Below, one piece after another: positions 62,395 to 64,000 of a stretch of DNA of 64,000 bases; position 1 is the stretch's first letter, and each line of letters opens with the position of its first letter. The DNA comes from Nocardia sp. NBC_01327. GTDB taxonomy: Bacteria; Actinomycetota; Actinomycetes; Mycobacteriales; Mycobacteriaceae. The DNA is taken from assembly GCF_035958815.1 (NCBI RefSeq), contig NZ_CP108383.1, forward strand, positions 2,232,001-2,296,000, in the 5' to 3' direction. The notes under the pieces were generated by a model, which ran no database searches, was not told the origin of the DNA, and was given only the letters and a program-made list of their open reading frames with translations. A program made the translations under genes and the position numbers.

Positions 62395-62501
62395 TGAACC
62401 GGGCCTGGGAACCCCGCCGCCTGCGGGATACTGGCCGTGTTCGGCTGTGTCGCTGGTTGTTTGGGCTCCTGATGATCAAGCTTGCCAGAGGTTAGACGGC
62501 T

Positions 62502-62735
62502 GTGGGACGCGAAGGCTTCACGAACCTGGGCAACGTGTCATCGCCGCAGTTGGCTCGGCTTGATCCTGGAGTTGGACCGTTGCTCTCGGCACTTGGGTGT
62601 GAGCTCGTGTGGGCTACAACCTGGGCGCATGAGGTCAACTATGGAAGCCGGGCTCTGCTTTACCGCGTTGAATCGTGGAAAGGGCTGCGGTGCAGTGACT
62701 TTCCTGTGCTGATCCAGTGGCTGGAAGGGCGTTGA
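62502..62735 (+). pseudogene. HAD-like protein remnant
   Basis: The 77-codon frame contains DPGVGPLLSALGCELVWATTWAHEVN, here given by its ends DPGVGPLL and ELVWATTWAHEVN, which resembles the central part of small actinobacterial HAD-like proteins (pattern ELVWATTWExxAN). The N-terminal DVDG nucleophile part and the C-terminal half are missing, so it is likely a fragment. The start codon and length are therefore arbitrary. Confidence 0.45.
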
Positions 62736-62757
62736 TGGTTGGGGCGCGGTGGTGTGG

Positions 62758-63966
62758 TTACGAGGCGAATTCCTGTTGGAACCAGGTCAGGAGGGTGGGG
62801 TCGGATTTGGGGCCGTTTTCTGGGCTGTCGGTGGGGAGGGCGCAGATGTCGACCAGGAGGTGGAGGTCGTCGTGGACGGCTAGGAGGCAGGGCATGGGGG
62901 GAGTGGAGGTGGTGTCGGTGAAGCAGAAGTAGCGGCCTACTACTGTGCCGTTGGCTTTGCGCCAGACGTCGTCGGATCCGGTAGTGCCGCTGCAGGATCG
63001 GCCGGGGAATTGGCCCAGGTCGGCTTGGTAGAGGACGTCTGCGGTGTGGTGGTCGGGGAGGCCGATGAAGCTGACGGAGGGGGCGCCGAGTTTGGTGGAG
63101 CAGTCGACTATGGAGGTTGCCAGGCTGCCGGGGGGATCGCTGTGGCGGCAGTTGACGGCTCGGTAGCCGTCGCCGGTGTGTGCGAGCAGGTCGCGGTCGG
63201 CGGGGGTGAATTGGTCGGGGTCTTGGGCGTTGTCGGGGGTGCGGAACTGGCCGCCGTTCACTTTCGCGCGGTAGTCCCGGAAGGGGGTGTCGGCGGGGGT
63301 GTCCCAGATGTAGACGGCCATGGCCGCGGCGGCGTCATTGGTCAGGATCAGGGTGGGTTTCGGCGCGTTCGGGGTTTCGGCCTTGTTCGTGAGGCAGGTT
63401 TTGCGGCCCGCTTCCTTGCCGTCGATCATGCTGGGTGCGTCGACTCCGGGCGGATCACCGGGGCAGGAGGCGCCGTGCAGGCTGCCCAGCGCGATGGTCT
63501 TGTAGTAGTCGTGCAGCGCATCAGTGCTGCGGAAGCGCCAGAAGCGTGCTGCGGGAGCGGCGGCCGAGGGATTCGCATCGCAGTAGAAGACGGCGGTCGA
63601 GTTGGAGTCCGCGGCCTCGTGCCGGCAATTGTGGCGCTTGTACGCTGCCCCGGGGAGCAGGGAGAGCAACGCTATATCGGGCGCCTGCAGGGCGGTGTCG
63701 TTCGCGACCGCCACACCCTTCTTCTCGCCCGAAAGCGCTGCCCAGCCCGCGAAACCCAGTGCGGCAGCGACCAATACGAGTACACCGGCCAATGCTGCGA
63801 AACGGCGCGCCCGCCCGCGGCGTTTCGCCGAGCCCGGCGTACCACTCCCACCGGTCCGGTTCGTCGGCTCGTCCGACCCCGTCGGCGCGACCGGCCCGGT
63901 CGGTGCGCTCGAACCCACCGGTTCGGACATCTGCGTAACCTGCTGCGGCCCAGTACTTGTCGGCAC
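62758..63966 (-). CDS. Membrane-anchored protein with Cys-containing extracytoplasmic domain (may extend beyond the window)
   Basis: The visible protein (402 residues from GTG 63966) has a Pro/Thr/Ser/Gly-rich N-terminal arm, a basic stop (AKRRGRARRFAA), one membrane helix (LAGVLVLVAAALGFAGWAAL, residues about 56-75) and an extracytoplasmic domain of about 320 residues with paired Cys residues (HNCRHEA, FYCDANP; NCRHSDPP, VDCSTKL; RSCSGTT, YFCFTDT). The duplicated Cys pattern suggests two related subdomains with disulfides. The frame is open to the window edge, so the gene may be longer, for example a Ser/Thr kinase; ATG 63927 is another possible start. Function unknown. Confidence 0.7.
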   Translation of the reverse strand: MPTSTGPQQVTQMSEPVGSSAPTGPVAPTGSDEPTNRTGGSGTPGSAKRRGRARRFAALAGVLVLVAAALGFAGWAALSGEKKGVAVANDTALQAPDIALLSLLPGAAYKRHNCRHEAADSNSTAVFYCDANPSAAAPAARFWRFRSTDALHDYYKTIALGSLHGASCPGDPPGVDAPSMIDGKEAGRKTCLTNKAETPNAPKPTLILTNDAAAAMAVYIWDTPADTPFRDYRAKVNGGQFRTPDNAQDPDQFTPADRDLLAHTGDGYRAVNCRHSDPPGSLATSIVDCSTKLGAPSVSFIGLPDHHTADVLYQADLGQFPGRSCSGTTGSDDVWRKANGTVVGRYFCFTDTTSTPPMPCLLAVHDDLHLLVDICALPTDSPENGPKSDPTLLTWFQQEFAS

Positions 63967-64000
63967 AGTCGCCGCCGAGCCGGTTGCCTCGAGCGCGCTG

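Overview
The window is high-GC DNA with GC-rich third codon positions, frequent GTG/TTG starts and many 4-base ATGA/GTGA gene overlaps. The families point to a mycolic-acid-type actinobacterium (Mycobacteriales), most likely Nocardia or a close relative: a four-gene conservon, a DUF4254 protein, a MmyB-type regulator, a DesA3-like desaturase with its own reductase, a fatty acyl-AMP ligase, and an actinobacterial oligoribonuclease beside tRNA-His. The species assignment is an inference; no 16S rRNA gene is present.

Region by region: (1) 1-5240 holds the end of a sulfatase, a HEAT-like DUF4132-related protein, and two convergent Tat-exported enzymes (a cyclase-family hydrolase and a flavin oxidase of berberine-bridge type). 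(2) 5316-21330 is a biosynthetic gene cluster in two divergent operons. The leftward operon encodes a UbiA-type prenyltransferase, a type III polyketide synthase very like tetrahydroxynaphthalene synthase (RppA), a cupin oxygenase, an FMN reductase, an O-methyltransferase and an MMPL exporter. The rightward operon encodes an acyl-CoA dehydrogenase, two SDR reductases, a fatty acyl-AMP ligase, an acyl carrier protein and a dispersed, three-gene version of a PEP-synthase/PPDK-like phosphotransfer machine. The divergent promoter region carries nested inverted repeats. Two regulators (an excisionase-like HTH protein and a large STAND-LuxR protein) follow. (3) 24896-34777 is mostly housekeeping or general metabolism: tRNA-His, oligoribonuclease, a HerA-like ATPase, a LysA-type decarboxylase, a PadR-FadH-VOC-SDR operon and an MFS exporter. 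(4) 35174-40361 holds a MmyB-type regulator and an operon of glutamate decarboxylase, a cyclooxygenase-like haem peroxidase and a delta-9 desaturase. This operon is bracketed by a 45-bp near-perfect repeat of part of the regulator gene, suggesting an insertion. (5) 40362-45691 has a UMF1/Atg22-type transporter and a TetR regulator divergent from a reductase/desaturase pair. (6) 46157-53601 has two small genes, a conservon (histidine kinase, roadblock, DUF742, GTPase) and an ABC-2 exporter. (7) 53922-57128 is a lone ectB aminotransferase followed by two related 2OG-Fe(II) oxygenases. (8) 57178-64000 is a disturbed accessory zone with an LRR-like remnant, a complete IS3-family element with a GGC target duplication, a NB-ARC/TPR protein with ten near-identical 42-residue repeats and its small partner, a HAD remnant, and a membrane-anchored protein at the edge.

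The most interesting system is the cluster in region 2. A THN synthase and prenyltransferase are paired with acyl activation (FAAL + ACP + dehydrogenase) and with split phosphohistidine proteins that lack the PEP-binding barrel. This looks like a pathway in which a phenolic or acyl intermediate is phosphorylated. That reading is inference. The oxylipin-like GAD/peroxidase/desaturase operon and the ectB/2OG-oxygenase group are further candidates for undescribed pathways.
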